Notes under the pieces: model-generated | Databases searched by the model: none | Seen by the model: only the letters and a program-made list of their open reading frames with translations | What the model was told of the DNA's origin: nothing | Translations under genes and position numbers: made by a program | DNA from: Bugulina stolonifera | Lineage: Eukaryota > Bryozoa > Gymnolaemata > Cheilostomatida > Bugulidae | Direction of reading: 5' to 3' | NCBI GenBank assembly: GCA_935421135.1 | Contig: OW285197.1 | Location: 5,364,850 to 5,428,849, forward strand | DNA: 64,000 nucleotides | In this document: positions 63,901 through 64,000 of the stretch, piece by piece | Position numbering within the stretch: the first letter of the stretch is position 1 | Layout: each line of letters opens with the position of its first letter

Positions 63901-64000
63901 TCAGCGCAGATCAGTAATTGACAAACAGGATGTGCGTATTATCAATAGGATGTTGCAATTCCATCCTATTCTTTGTATCCAAACACTTGCTAATGTCTAA
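60950..64000 (+). repeat. tandem satellite of about 943-bp units, running off the window
   Basis: The landmark AACCAGAATAGGA recurs at 60951, 61907, 62850 and 63796, giving spacings of 956, 943 and 946 bp. There are three full units plus the start of a fourth. Units two and three are near identical and the first is more diverged at its start. Each full unit contains an 85-codon minus-strand frame (61205-61462, 62148-62405, 63091-63348). Fragments of an older unit lie at 45.4-48.1 kb. Confidence 0.95.

Overview
The window is AT-rich nuclear DNA of an animal, most likely a marine invertebrate. The evidence is split genes with GT-AG introns, hemicentin-type VWA domains, Tc1/mariner and hAT-like DNA transposons, a tRNA-headed SINE, and dense (ACATGT)n and TAGGCCTA-type short repeats. 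The phylum cannot be fixed from the sequence alone. There is no bacterial operon, CRISPR array or rRNA gene.

The informative genes are three tandem plus-strand paralogues (here VWA-A, VWA-B and VWA-C; coding spans 17052-23456, 38309-43222 and 50712-55367). I could join 12 coding exons in frame for each, giving 548, 521 and 524 residues, with identical intron phases (0,1,0,0,0,1,1,1,0,1,1) and an extra intron in the 5' UTR. Each protein has a signal peptide, a hemicentin-like VWA domain (D-x-T-G-S-M, GGGDCPEN, FTDASPND), hemicentin-like beta-rich sequence, a Thr/Pro linker, and a C-terminal six-cysteine module with no hemicentin counterpart that I know. VWA-B and VWA-C are close sisters with matching TATA promoters. 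VWA-A is much more diverged, yet its last exon is nearly identical to theirs.

Layout. 1-16 kb: mostly repeats, MITEs and two hAT-like elements (9764-11004; 13287-14571 with a perfect 8-bp target duplication), plus three phase-compatible minus-strand exons (8352-12723) that may be the 3' end of an unrecognised membrane-protein gene. 16-23.7 kb: VWA-A, preceded by a cluster of CCAAT motifs. 25.3-36.8 kb: two diverged direct copies of a non-coding segment flanking a roughly 7-kb, 34-bp minisatellite (about 200 units), which is split by a 1.36-kb palindromic Tc1 derivative. 37.8-43.6 kb: VWA-B, with a SINE and an inverted SINE fragment in intron 3. 44.7-48.1 kb: nested inverted repeats, including a 95-bp palindrome, and a broken relative of the terminal satellite. 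50.2-55.4 kb: VWA-C. 58.4-60.1 kb: serial hairpins and two SINEs. 60.95 kb to the end: a tandem satellite of about 943-bp units that runs off the window.

The three VWA genes probably encode secreted matrix or recognition proteins that are regulated alike. Everything else looks like repeat-driven intergenic sequence.
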